Assembly: GCA_002633025.1 (NCBI GenBank)
Contig: NMRB01001554.1
Coordinates: forward strand, 75,096-139,095
DNA: 64,000 bases
Direction of reading: 5' to 3'
DNA from: Notospermus geniculatus
Taxonomy: Eukaryota > Nemertea > Pilidiophora > Heteronemertea > Lineidae
In this document: positions 33,657 to 46,204 of the stretch, piece by piece
How the letters are laid out: each line of letters begins with the position of its first letter
How positions within the stretch are numbered: the first letter of the stretch is position 1
Translations under genes and position numbers: made by a program
Notes under the pieces: generated by a model
The model's database searches: none
Seen by the model: only the letters and a program-made list of their open reading frames with translations
Told to the model about the DNA's origin: nothing

Positions 33657-34265
33657 AAGAGGAGGGGCTATTAGGTTCTATCACACCGTCACAAACAAAA
33701 CCGGCGGTAGCAAGTGGAGGGCATTAGATTCTACCATGATAGGCAATACAGGCTGGCATCAGAAGGACAGGGCATTAGAATCTATCACACCGTGACAAAC
33801 AATACAGGCTGGCATCACGAGGAGGGGGCATTAGATTCTATCACACCGTGACAAACAATACAGGTGGGCATCAGGAGGAGGGGGCATTAGAATATTTCAC
33901 ACCGTGACAAACAATACAGGCTGGCATCAGAGAAGGGGGCATTAGATTCTATCACATGTTGACAAACAATACAAGGGGTAACACACAGTAGGACGGGGGC
34001 AGGCCCCCTTTTGGCCAACATATCTGTAAAATCGACCGTGAAACTCTGGAATTTGGAGCAAATGTTTGAAATGTACCGCAAATTTAATGTCTAGTAGCAC
34101 AGGGCGTCCCCTTTTTTCTCAACTCCTGGATCCACCCCTCGGCATTGCATACTATCAAACTATGACAAACAAGGCATCAGAAGGAGGGGCATTAGATTCT
34201 ATCACACCATTGACAAACAATACAGGCTGGCATCAGGAGGAGGGGGCATTAGATTTTATGACACC
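33657..34265. repeat. Minisatellite, unit about 55 bp
   Basis: Eight or so degenerate units of GGGGGCATTAGATTCTATCA + CACCGTGACAAACAATACAG + GCTGGCATCAGGAGGA, interrupted by about 160 bp of unrelated sequence at 33980-34140. Single related units occur at 605-645 and 11085-11125, and inverted at about 10925. Confidence 0.88.
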
Positions 34266-35351
34266 GAGTCTACGACCGCCCATCCTCGGGTCTCCCAGAC
34301 CAATAACACTTGTATATATTGAAATAAACCCGAAGTCAAATTAACTACAAGATTGTCATCGGGAAGAGGAATTTCAAGTGGAAGTCATTGAGTGAAATCG
34401 CCGAGTTATTTATTCATAGTCCTCTTTGTGTTAGATGTTTGTCGAAGTTCTTGACTTCGCTTCTTATTAGTATTAAGATTGCTTAACTGTGTGCAGCTCT
34501 ACTGATCAGCTCATACAAAATGTATAGATTTTCTCAAGAAATTGCAGGGGATTTTTTTGCAATGCGTGCCTTGTGGATTAAGTTAGAAGCTATGTGGTGG
34601 CTTAATTTTGTAAAAGCAGATGCGCTTTATTTAGGACATGTAGGAGACGGAGTATCTTCGTCACGCTGGAAGGAAATTGATTCGCTTACAAAGTAAACAG
34701 CAATGGCGCCGGAGGGAAAGAGCTGTATGACCTACATGAATCGCTGAGTTGAATTTTAAAAAGAAACAAGAAAATCTGAATAGTGTTTGGGGACTGGAGT
34801 AATTTTGCATTTAATTGGATATAAACACGGCTGAAAATCCATGCCAGCTTGCGCTGTTTGAAATTGTTACAACTGCATTACAAATCATTACATCCACTGC
34901 ATAATAAATTGCAAGCTCGACTATTCGTCACGTTTTCGTCATTTAGAGGCGTCTAAACATCCCTTATTCGATGTCTTCCGATATGAAGACGAAGTGAGTT
35001 GGGTTCGGTTACAGCAACACTGTCAACAAGCAAGAATTAATGTATGTCCTACCACCAGCATACAAAAACGACACCAGGTCCCGCGAGAGGTTGATTTATC
35101 GCGAGATTTGATTGATATTCTGGTGACGGGACCATAATTAAGCACTAGTCGCAGACGATAGGGGTTTGTGACGCGTTTATTTGTGGGTGACGTCTACACC
35201 GCTAAAGACCAGACGGTGGTATACTGTATCAGCAAGAATGACGGTCGTACAAATGGGACGTGCTTTCGACTGCGGCGCGGCAATATTCTTAATGGGTCAG
35301 ATTTTAGGGACCTTAGTGTGTACAGTAGCAACATTTTCCCCACATTCAGAG
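34266..35351. other. Unique AT-rich DNA
   Basis: No coding frame or repeat with a partner in the window was recognised. Confidence 0.5.
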
Positions 35352-35354
35352 TTA

Positions 35355-35565
35355 AGGCCTCCATACACCGCATGAAAAATGTCGAAATGAGTCACTACAA
35401 TACATGTAGTCCGTTCGACAATATTTGATCCAGCAAAGTGTCGCACTGTTCTCGAAAAACATCAGAAAACTTCGACATGTTGTGGAATGTTGTCGCACGA
35501 AGTATTTTCGAACGGACTATTGTTCTGACTCATTTAGACAGTTGTCATGCAGTGTATGGAGGCCT
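35355..35565. mobile_element. Inverted-repeat element, ends AGGCCTCCATACAC, TTA target
   Basis: Ends AGGCCTCCATACACCGCATG and (minus strand) AGGCCTCCATACACTGCATG, flanked by TTA. A second inverted pair (TAGTCCGTTCG / CGAACGGACTA) lies inside. Confidence 0.8.
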
Positions 35566-35568
35566 TTA

Positions 35569-36346
35569 CAACAACATGTCGGACAAATGTTGCCCAGTGT
35601 ATGATTACAATACCATGGAAACGGGAACGTATTTTTGCCCCAGGCCTACATTCTTAAATAGAAAAAACAATGAAAAGTAGCTATTAAACTCTAGGAAACG
35701 TCTTCGCTGGAAAGCTCTCAAAGAGTCCTTCAACATGAACGACAGTGCCCCCTAGATTTTTCAGAATTGAAATGTGTGTGCATTTTTCGGGTTTTTATGA
35801 AATTGACACTTGTGTGCATGAGAGTGTTAACCTTAATACTGACAAACTAAACCCAATATCTGTAGTATGGCGATGAAATCAGAAAAAAATATGGCGGACC
35901 ATGTCCCAGTACGGCTGACGCGCTCCACTGTTTGACTTCTTGTGCTAGCAAGAACTAACAAACTGCCTCCTTAATGGGAAAATAAGAGAAGTTTGGACAA
36001 AACTCTGAGGCCATGACGGGCGATAATGTACAAGGATGTGTAATCGTGTTAGTCATCCGGCCAGGCGCGAAGATAACCTGAAAAAAATATCCGCCTGGTA
36101 TTTGACTGTAATTATTTGAGTCAACAAATTTTCTTACGTCAAATAATATCAAGATCTTTGTCAAATAGTAACCACATTTTGATAGAATTAAGTGGAGGAT
36201 TTGCAGGGAAAAAGATGTGTATTGCCGCCGAATAGTTGCGATTGAATGATGTGCACGAATCGGAAACTGGCGTAGTCCATGTGGCGGACACTTCTTCCAG
36301 GGGACATCCTTTCCTTACACACCGGCCAGCAATCAAAGGGTAACCG
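35569..36346. other. Unique DNA left of duplication 3
   Basis: No exon or element recognised. Confidence 0.45.
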
Positions 36347-36399
36347 GGTGAATAGATTTAGTGGACACATAGACACAAAAAGTTCTATCACAAAGTTGT

Positions 36400-36550
36400 A
36401 TCGCGTTTAGGCCTATGGCGGCCATTTTGAAACACGCAATGCATCGCGCAGTGTAAACTGCACTGAACATCGTGGCGGTATCAAATGAGTTTTGAGAGAG
36501 GGATCCGTTATGTTGGACTTCAGCGAAAAATCAAGATAGCAGAATGTTAG
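36400..36550. repeat. Dispersed repeat CGCAATGCATCGCGCAGTG
   Basis: The same 90-150 bp occurs at 41335-41420 and 41495-41590 and, inverted, in the centre of the long-TIR element at 16480-16545. It includes AACACGCAATGCATCG and GGATCCGTTATGTTGGAC. Confidence 0.75.
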
Positions 36551-37071
36551 GGACGAATTTATGATGGAATTGAGTGAAAAGTATTCTGGAATTGGTTGTG
36601 TAATAACGGAGTTAGAGGTAAAAACCCTGACGCACCAACGAATTGTAACAGACAGTCGTCACATTCCTTCAGCAATCAAACCATCTAAGGCAGCAGTGGT
36701 CACATCGGACCAAATAATAAGAGTTTTTGTTTTCCAGACAATATTGACAAGACGAACAATCTAATATCTTGAATGTTTATATGGTTGTGCCTTCCCAAGG
36801 CATTTAGGGCTTGTAATCAACCCCGTAGCGAGCTATTTCATTTAGGGGAACCCGCCGTCAATTCCCATTCGCGGCAATCAGAGGATCACTGGAGAGGAGA
36901 CCAGTTTCTCTGGTCAATATCTTGCTTGGGGTATTATGCAGATAGAAAGTATCCAGCCAAATGCATGGTAACTCTTATGTGCATAAGTATACACACCAAA
37001 GTTGTAAGGTCACGGATGTCTGGTCTTGCCGGAGTCCAGCTTCTCTTGTTGGTGATGGCCGACATTGCTGA

Positions 37072-37423
37072 CTATGGGCGGTTATAACCGCAAATAAAGC
37101 CGTTACAAAATAAAGACGTTGTTGTAGTCAAATTCTCTAGTCGTTGTGGTGATCTCTAGTCGTAGCTAAGAAAGACGTAAGGTGGCGCTGCAGTCGTCCA
37201 CACGAAGAATGACGAAAACACCCGAAGTGTTACGAATGATACAGCGCCACCTTACGTCTTTCTTAGCTACGACTCGAGATCGTGTGGACGACTGCAGCGC
37301 CACCTGTCACGTCTTTCTTTAGCTACGACTAGAGGTCACCACAAGTGCTAAAGAATGTGACTACATTGTACAAAAACGTCTTTATTTTGTAGCGTCTTTA
37401 TTTGCGGTTATAACCGTCCATAG
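37072..37423. mobile_element. GGTTATAACC inverted-repeat element (copy A), 352 bp
   Basis: Ends CTATGGGCGGTTATAACCGC and complement, with CTGA outside both ends. Arms continue with AAATAAAG and CTAGTCGTAGCTAAGAAAGA; a block of about 50 bp (CAGCGCCACCTTACGTC) appears an extra time compared with copy B. Confidence 0.8.
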
Positions 37424-37937
37424 CTGACCACACAGCAGGGTGTTGATATCTTCGAATCGAAATCCTGTGTCTGACGCAATTCATGTAAAGAATGGTTTGG
37501 TCAGGAGAAAATCCCAGCAACCAGCAAGAATACATGATAAGCGCAGAAGAAGTTTTGTGTATGTATACAGATGCCCAGTGATATAGAATTAAGCTGCGAG
37601 TGGTTTTAGAGGTCCCGAGTGTAACGTTAATATTTTCCAACTAAACAAACCAAAGATTGGATTTTGGTTGTGGAGCTCTGCGCTGGGTGATCAAACTTTT
37701 CTGCCGAAGGGCTCCAGGTCAGTGTGCCTAACACGTGATCGTCGCAGTGTTGAGGAGTTGTGGAGTTGTGGAGATAGACATTTTACCGTTTTGAGGGCAG
37801 CCAGTTGAACCTTGCTTAGCGGACACCTCTGCCAGGAGGACACCTCTCTACTAAGGACGCCAACGTTCAGTCCCAAACTGGTCATTTCGATTCATTTTGA
37901 CCTCTGTAATCAGGACACCACTGCCAGTCCCGAAGGT

Positions 37938-38065
37938 GGCGAATTGACCCGATTTACTACGTATACATTTTGTAATGCATTTTGGCAGTTTGTCTTACTG
38001 CCGCTAGGTGGCTCCCTCTACGTCGGCTGTCAAATAACGCATTTGAGATCCAATACCGTGCACCT
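37938..38065. mobile_element. Truncated TTAA-target element, subfamily 2
   Basis: Right two thirds of the element at 43481, with the right TTAA. The left end and adjoining unique sequence are missing and the join falls at GGTGGCGAATTG, so this copy of duplication 3 suffered a deletion. Confidence 0.7.
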
Positions 38066-38440
38066 TTAAGTTACCGCACGTAAAGATTGCTTTTCAAAGA
38101 TTCGTACCTGAGGTAGATTCAGAACAATGTATCATTATACTCTGAATTCATGTCACGTCTGATAGTGCAAGCACCGCCGACGCTACGCACCAGTAATAAA
38201 TAGATCAAGTTGCGCCACTCGAAACCGACAGAAGAACTTAAATCGAAAGAAATAGCCCGATTCGAAAAATACACAAAGGGAAAGAAAACTCGGTGATCCC
38301 ATAATCAAATCAATCTCGTGACAGAAATCAATTTACGGCTTTGTGAAACAGATCTCTCGGTGGGTGAAAGTGACATGCCTTAATTGTGGATGACAGGGGG
38401 TATTGTCGATTTGATTACATCGTAAGGTTCTACGTTAGAT

Positions 38441-38640
38441 TTGTTTTTTTTAGATGAACAGAGATTGGAATTTTTGGAAACGTGTTACGCAGCAGGATGT
38501 GCATTAACTGGAGTAATGAGCTTTGTAGGAGGCGTGCGTTGTCAATATCAACCGAGCGTTGCCGAATTTCAGAGATCGTTATTCAGAAACTTTCTTATAA
38601 CTTTCATTTTTTTGCGATCACAGTTGTAGTTATTAGCTAC
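38441..38640 (+). other. Open frame shared by both copies of duplication 3, unassigned
   Basis: After a T-run and TTTAG, a frame of about 55 codons contains C-Y-A-A-G-C-A-L-T-G-V. The second copy at 44043 keeps the frame but changes the AG to AC and has two amino-acid changes against one silent change. No donor site follows. Probably not an exon; recorded because it is the most protein-like stretch in the duplication. Confidence 0.15.
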
Positions 38641-40572
38641 GGTTACACCTGTCGAAAATAACGCTGTTTTTCCAGACCCGTGTCAAACCCTTGTGTACGA
38701 AAAGCCCGGCGAGTGGTCACACTACTAGTTAAGTAGCCCGGCGACAGGTGCGCTGCATGCACTGACCTCTTCGGTCATTTCTGAATTGGCACACATTGTT
38801 GGAGGCGCGAAAACGACGTCACTTAATGGCTGCGCCATCTGTAGCCGTGCTAAGAACCAACGAAAACACGGGGATTTCGAAAAGCACGGCGAGCTTGCCG
38901 TGTTTCAAAAACCCGTATTTCTAAGACACAGGTTTCTTGAAGCCCGGCAATTCATAGGTGTGCCCGCAAAAAAACCGGCGATTTTATGTTGTGTAACCAC
39001 GGCTATAAAGGCGCCGTACGTTTAAGTGAAGTTACAACCCAGTTTTATCAATCACGTGTATGTTTCCCCTTTTTTCCCAGCCTGGACCTCTGGTAGTGAT
39101 TAGGATTACGTATTAATAAAAAATGGCAGTTTCTTTATCAGGTAGCCAACACACCAGGGCCTCAGAGACCGCTTAATAAGGTGTTTACTGCATATGACCC
39201 TCACGCGAGATTTCTACTATTCATATAATCATTTAAATTCATACCCCGTCAGATCGGACAGATACATGAATGTTTCAAGCCCGGTCGGCACTTATCATGT
39301 AATTTGAACCCTGCCTGGCGAAATTTATCATTGATTTTGTCAATATGCTCTTGAAATATAGACAACAGGATCGCACTAAGCGGTGAGGCCTTTCATTCTT
39401 GTTTTGAAACAAATGAATATTTTATTTCAGAGCCGCGGCTTGCAATGTCAAGTGGAGCCGAGAAACTAACATGTTAGACTACATGTAGTACCTGATCCTA
39501 CCAACCTGCGCGCTGCAGTCGTGGCTTGTTTGGTAGGACCAGTATTGGCCGCCATTTTTGGAGGAATTCTGCCAGTGACGTCACTTGGAAATTTTATGTA
39601 AATTAATGTAAATTTATTCAATTCTCAACACAGCTGACGTACCGGAATGCAGATAGAAGGTGACCTCCGTTTGACCCAGGAAATCCACCAATCACGAAGG
39701 TGTCAAAAATAGAACGACATCAACATAATAATTCCTATACTTATCACCTGCGCCAGCACTGGCAAATCAGATCCACGAACGCGATAGGCGCTACCGGTCC
39801 TAACATATATGCAAAAGTCCGATGTAAAATTGTTAGCATCGGGAACTAGAATGGTTGACTGCCGTTTCAAAGTCTCGCGCAGCCAAGCCGTCTAAAGGAA
39901 GCGATATCCAGCTCACGCACTGAATTATCTGTGGCCTGTGTTGCGCACGGCCACAGCTACGATTCGATCACGTGATATAAACATCCACAATCTTCCGCAT
40001 GACATTTCGACGTCATGTAGGCCTTCACCAATCAGAAAGTGTGTTACGGCGGCGTCGGTTAAACCTGTAATGCCGGGGGATGGCTTGTGATTGGATCTCT
40101 CCTCAAACAGCCCCGTCTATTGACGATCCTTCACTTTTGGCGCCAACATGCCAGTGTTTAGTGGGTCTACCTATGGCCAACTGAATACTGGGGACGAATG
40201 TACCCTGCAACTGACATAACCTGCAATGTACGGTACACGTACATCTGCAATATATGCAAGTGTATCTGATTGCCTTCGGGAGCAGGAGTCTAATTCTACG
40301 AATTCGTCATATCATTTATGCATGTTTGAAGAATCTTCAACACGGTTCATATTGCACTGCATGTTTTATATGTGTCTCTGCCTATGAAACATTCAAGAGT
40401 TTGTCAGAGTGATTTGGACGAAGTCGAAGACTAGGTGCAGCTAACCCGTTCAGTGCCAAGATAGATTTTGTCAAATTTAATAACTGCCAAAACGCCACCC
40501 AGCACAAAAGTGTGAAACCTCAGCTTTCCAACTTACATACATGTAGATGGCGGTCAAACAATTCTAACCTTA

Positions 40573-40842
40573 AAGGCCCGTCTACACGATCATACATTTG
40601 TTCAAAACATCATCATACATTTGTATCATACATTTGTATGATGATGTTCAAGGACAAATGTATGATCGGTGTGGACCGTTTTCCCAAAAAACTTGAATAG
40701 CATCCAACAGGTATGATGTTCAAACTTTTACCTGCATTGTGTAGACGGAAATCCACAACAAGCTTGGACATCATCATACATCATCATCATACAAATGCAT
40801 GACAATGTTTTGAACAAATGTATGATCGTGTAGACGGGTCTT
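40573..40842. mobile_element. CATCATCA palindromic element, 270 bp
   Basis: Flanked by TA; ends AAGGCCCGTCTACACGATCA. Shared with 47110 by duplication, but the inner CAT repeats differ in number. Confidence 0.85.
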
Positions 40843-42130
40843 TAGAGTTAAGCTGGTGATCCACTGTTGCGATTTTGGCTTGAGGCGTGGTTGCGTTCCC
40901 TTGCGATTACCTTATATACCAATGAAGACCGGCACCTTGTGAGGTGGTGGCGGTCTTAATTACTGTTCGTAAGCAGAGTATAGTTGTAGGAGTGCATTTA
41001 AGTGAATGCTTGGGTCCATTTCATTGAGCTAACACCTTGGCAGAATAGTTAAATCGGCTATGTTTTGAAACAGTTTGTGTCGTCTTACAATGCGTACACT
41101 CGTTCAGACAGGCAGTCTTACAATGCGTACACCCAGTTTTGCAAATTCCCAAATTTTATAAGTGTTATCGCATATTACGGGTCAATTATTGGTTATATAC
41201 CTGTATTATAATATCATCTTCAACTATGTATGAGTTTAGTTTGGGGTCGATGCCTATTTAGTAAGCTAAAATGTGTCGTCTGCTAGACAGGAAGCTCTTA
41301 CAATGCGTATCCTCAGATTTGAGTCACCACACTGAACACGCAATGCATCGTGCAGTGTAAACTGCACTGAACATCGTGGCGATATCAAATGAGTTTTGAG
41401 AAGGGGATCAGTTATGTTGGACTTGGTGAATAGATTTAGTGGACACATGGACACAAAAAGTTCTTTCAGTTCGCGTTTACGGCCTATGGCGGCCAATTTT
41501 AAACACGCAATGCATCGCGCAGTGTAAACTGCACTGAACATCGTGGCGGGATCCGTTATGTTGGACTTCAGCGAAAAATCAAGATAGCAGAATGTTAGGG
41601 ACGAATTTATGATGGAAATGAGTGAAAAGTATTCTGGAATTGGTTGTGTAATAACGGAGTTAACGGTAAAAACCCTGACGCACCAACGAATTGTAACAGA
41701 CAGTCGTCACATTCCTTCAGCAATCAAACCATCTAAAGGCAGCAGTGGTCACATCGGACCAAATAATAAGAGTTTTTGTTTTCCAGACAATATTGACAAG
41801 ACGAACAATCTAATATCTTGAATGTTTATATGGTTGTGCCTTCCCAAGGCATTTAGGGCTTGTAATCAACCCCGTAGCGAGCTATTTCATTTAGGGGAAC
41901 CCGCCGTCAATTCCCATTCGCGGCAATCAGAGGATCACTGGAGAGGAGACCAGTTTCTCTGGTCAATATCTTGCTTGGGGTATTATGCAGATAGAAACTA
42001 TTCAGCCAAATGCATGGTAACTCTTATATGCATAAGTATATTGTACACACCAAAATCGTAGTTGTAAGATCAAGAGGTCTGGCACTGCCGGAGTCCAGCT
42101 TCTCTTGTTGGTGATGGCCGACATTGCTGA

Positions 42131-42419
42131 CTATGGGCGGTTATAACCGCAAATAAAGACGTTACAAAATAAAGACATTGTTGTAGTCATATTCTCTAGT
42201 CGTTCTGGTGATCTCTAGTCGTAGCTAAGAACGATGTAAGGTGGCGCTGCAGTCGTCCACACGAAGAATGACGAAAAATCCCGAAGTGTTACGAATCATA
42301 CAGCGCCATCTTACGTCTTTCTTAGCTACGACTAGGGATCACCACAAGGACTTGAGAATATGACTACAACAACGTCTTTATTTTGCAACATGTTTATTTG
42401 CGGTTATAACCGCCCATAG
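42131..42419. mobile_element. GGTTATAACC inverted-repeat element (copy B), 289 bp
   Basis: Same element in the second copy of duplication 3, also with CTGA outside both ends, with one inner stem unit fewer. Confidence 0.8.
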
Positions 42420-42805
42420 GGCTGACCACACAGCAGGGTGTTGATATCTTCGAATCGAAATCCTGTGTCTGACGCAATTCATGTAAAGAATGGTTTGGTC
42501 AGGAGAAAATCCCACCAACCAGCAAGAATACATGATAAGCGCAGAAGAAGTTTTGTGTATGTATACAGATGCCCAGTGATATAGAATTAAGCTGCGAGTG
42601 GTTTTAGAGGTCCCGAGTGTAACGTTAATATTTTCCAACTAAACAAACCAAAGATTGGATTTTGGTTATGGAGCTCTGCGCTGGGTGATCAAACTTTTCT
42701 GCCGAAGGGATCCAGGTCAGTGTGCCTAACACGTGATCGTCGCAGTGTTGAGTACATGTAGTTGTGGAGATAGACATTTTACCGTTTTGAGGGCAATCAG
42801 TTGAA

Positions 42806-43278
42806 CCATAAGGGAATCAACCATAAAGGTTTAACTGCGAACGATGAGCTTACTGAGGCCACCAGATGTCTCTCACTGCCTGAATTTTGGCTTTACGTAA
42901 TAGGCACGAGCTTCAACTTTTTTTGTGGTGAAGAGGTACATGAACCTGTCAAATTGATGCTTTGAATTCCATTTCTGACGATAACTGAGCTATTTTCAGC
43001 ACAATTAGTGTTCCATGTACAAATGTACGTCAGCCTATTCAAATGTACACCGATGACCCTGAACACACATCGTTCGTGAGGTTCTCATTAATTCAGACCT
43101 TTTGCATCATAAGATCAAATAGTCGGAATTCAACAAAATTTGCAGTGAATGTGCAGAAGGGTCTTGCCTATCATATGGAAACGTCAGAATGCAAATCTGT
43201 TGGGTTTAAAGGGATATTGTCCACATTTATAAAATGCTAAATTTGTCAGTTGAACCTTTATGGTTGATTCCTTTATGG
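42806..43278. mobile_element. Inverted-repeat element with TTGAA target, 473 bp
   Basis: Ends CCATAAGGGAATCAACCATA and (minus strand) CCATAAAGGAATCAACCATA, arms about 35 bp. TTGAA flanks both ends and occurs once at the empty site 37805-37809 in copy A. Internal frames are short; superfamily unknown. Confidence 0.85.
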
Positions 43279-43480
43279 TTGAACCTTGCTTAGCAGACAC
43301 CTCTGCCAGGAGGACACCTCTCTACTAAGGACGCCAACGTTCAATCGAAAACAGGCCATTTCGATTCATTTTGACCTCTGTAATCAGGACACCTCTCAAT
43401 TAAGGACCCAACTGCCAGTCCCGAAGGTGTCCCTACAGGGAGATGTTCCAATGTAGGCCTACTGATGACTGGCCACTTAA

Positions 43481-43671
43481 AGGACCACGGTGATGCCACT
43501 TTTTCTCGACAGCCACTCTCCAACTCAGAGACTAACTACCTTGTCGGCGAATTGACCCAAATTACTACGTACATTTTGTAATGCATTTTTGTAGTTTGTC
43601 TTACTGCCGCTAGGTGGCTCCCTCTACGTCGGCTGTCAAATAACGCATTTGAGATCCAATACCGTGCACCT
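43481..43671. mobile_element. TTAA-target element, AGGACCAC subfamily 2
   Basis: Starts AGGACCACGGTGATGCC, ends (minus strand) AGGTGCACGGTATTGG, flanked by TTAA. The body, with CTGCCGCTAGGTGGCTCCC, is shared with 32804, 37938 and 60416. Confidence 0.8.
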
Positions 43672-44201
43672 TTAAGTTACCGCACGTAAAGATGGCTTTT
43701 CAAAGATTCGTACCTGAGGTAGATTGAGAACAATGTATCATTATACTCTGAATTCATGTCACGTCTGATAGTGCAAGCACCGCCGACGCTACGCACCAGT
43801 AATAGATCAAGTTGCGCCACTCGAAACCGACAGAAGAACTTAAATCGAAAGAAATAGCCCGATTCGAAAAATACACAAAGGGAAAGAAAACTCGGTGATC
43901 CCATAATCAAATCAATCCCGTGACAGAAATCAATTTACGGCTTTGTGAAACAGATCTCTCGGTGGGTGAAAGTGACATGCCTTAATTGTGGATGACAGGG
44001 GGTATTGTCGATTTGATTACATCGTAAGGTTCTACGTTAGATTTGTTTTTTTTACATGAACAGAGATTGGAATTTTTGGAAACGTGTTACGCAGCAGGAT
44101 GTGCATTAACTGGAGTAATGAGCTTTGTAGGAGGCGGGCGTTGTCAATTTCAACCAAGCGTTGCCGAATTTCAGAGATCGTTATTCAGGAACTTTCTTAT
44201 A

Positions 44202-44802
44202 CACGCTTCCTATAATTGTGCTGCCCCCTTTTAATAGATTTCGAATCAACAGGAAGTGACGTAAATGGAGGATTTGCTGCTGCTGATCATGATCATCAAA
44301 GTAGGCCTAGGCCTTCATACACGACCTACCGCCGGTAGGCCTAGTAGACCTACATATTAGGCCTAGCCTGCACATTTCATGCCTACAATTCGCCCCGGCC
44401 TTCATTCATTAGGCCTAGCACGCGCTAGCCTACCGGCAACCTCAGCCGAGTTAGCCTAATAAGTTACCTTGGTTACATGTGCACTGATGCACTGGCACTG
44501 CAGTGCTTATGCAATGCATGCCAAACGAGACCAATGACGATGGCATGACGTCGACGAATTCCGCTCTGTATCCATCAAAGAAATGAAACAACACACTCAA
44601 TTAGTGTGTCATTGAATTACATGTCACTCCTTGTTGACAACCATAATGTGAACATTGATCTAAGAAACTAGGCCTACCAAGAAACTGCATCCAAATCAGT
44701 GAGCCGTGTGAAGTGATTTTCCATGTTTGCATGGTTGTCATGGCAGCCTCCTCCATGTCCTCCTCCCTTTACGTCACTTCCGGTTGTTTTATAGGAAGCG
44801 TG
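44202..44802. mobile_element. Inverted-repeat element, ends CACGCTTCCTATAA, 601 bp
   Basis: Ends CACGCTTCCTATAA with complement, and subterminal GGAAGTGACGTAAA on both sides. TA-flanked; copy A has the uninterrupted CTTATAACTTTC at 38594-38605. The interior is rich in AGGCCTA. Confidence 0.84.
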
Positions 44803-44946
44803 TATAACTTTCATTTTTTTGCGATCACCGTTGTAGTTATTAGCTACGGTTACACCTGTTGAAAATAACGGTGTTTTTCCAGACCCGTGTCAAACCCGTG
44901 TGTAGGAAAAGCCCGGCGAGGGGTCACACAACTACATTTTAGTTAA

Positions 44947-45130
44947 AGCGAATCGAAAGCAAAAAAAATTGATTTAGAAATAGAATTTGAAAGGGGACGA
45001 ATTTTCATGAAAAAATGTAAACAAACTTCTCCAGAATGTCAACAAAGAAATTTTCGTGCATTTTGATTGGCTGAATTTTGTGTTTACAAACACCAGCCAA
45101 ATGTAAACAAAAATCCGCTATCGATTCGCT
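44947..45130. mobile_element. TTAA-target element, family AGCGAATCGA, 184 bp
   Basis: Ends AGCGAATCGA-AAGC and (minus strand) AGCGAATCGA-TAGC, flanked by TTAA. The empty site with one TTAA is at 38729-38732 in copy A of duplication 3. The TIR differs from the AGGACCAC family. Confidence 0.87.
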
Positions 45131-46204
45131 TTAAGTAGCCCGGCGACAGGTGCGCTGCATGCACTGACTCTTCGGTCATTTCTGTATTGGCACACATTGA
45201 TGGAGGCGCGAAAACGACGTCACTTAATGGCTGCGACATCTGTAGCCGTGCTATGAAAGAACTAACGAAAACACGGGGATTTCGAAAAGCACGGCGAGCT
45301 TGCCGTGTTTCAAAAACCCGTGTTTTTCAGACACGGGTTTCTTGAAGCCCGGTAATTCATAGGTGTCACCGCAAAAAACCTAGGGATTTTATGTAGTGTA
45401 ACCACGGCTATAAAGACGCCGTACATTTAAGTGAAGTTATACAACCCAGTTTTATCAATACGTGTATGTTTCCCCTTTTTTCCCAGCCTGTGGCCCTCTG
45501 GTAGTGATTAGGATTACGTATTAATAAAAAATGGCAGTTTCTTTATCCAGGTAGCCAACACACCAGGGCCTCAGAGACCGCTTGATAAGGTGTTTACTGC
45601 ATGTGACCCTCACGAGAGGTTTCTAGTATTCATGTCATCATTTAAATTCATACCCCGTCAGATCGGACAGATCCATGAATGTTTGAAGCCAGGTCGGCAC
45701 TTATCGTCTGTAATTTGAACCCTGCCTGGCGAAATTTACCATTGATTTTGTCAATATGCTCTTGAAATATAGACAACAGGATCGCACTAAGCGGTGAGGC
45801 CTTTCATTCTTGTTATGAAACAAATGAATATTTTATTTCAGAGCCGCAGCTTGCAATGTCAAGTGGAGCCGAGAAACTAAAATGTTTGACTGCCGTTTCA
45901 AAGTCTCGCGCAGCCAAGCCGTCTAAAGGAAGCGATATGCAGCTCACGCACTGAATTATCTGTGGCCTGTGTTGCGCACGGCCACATCTACGATTCGATC
46001 ACGTGATGTAAACATCCACAATCTTCCGCATGACATTTCGACGTCATGTAGGCCTTCATTTTGAACAGCCAATCAGAGTGTGTGTTACGGCGGCGTCGGT
46101 TAAACCTGTAATGATAGCTTCTGATTGGATCTCTTCTCAAACAGCCCCGTCTCTTGAGATCCTTCACTTTTAGCGCCTATCATGCCAGTGTAGTGGGTCT
46201 TTTA

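Larger units (their letters stand above)
36347..40852. repeat. Direct duplication 3, copy A
   Basis: Matches 41425-47377 from GGTGAATAGATTTAGTGG to the end of a CATCATCA-type palindromic element (AGAGTTAAG). It has the empty target sites for five elements present in copy B, a deletion near 37937, and about 370 bp near 39468-39840 that copy B lacks and that shows no terminal repeats. No exon recognised. Confidence 0.9.
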
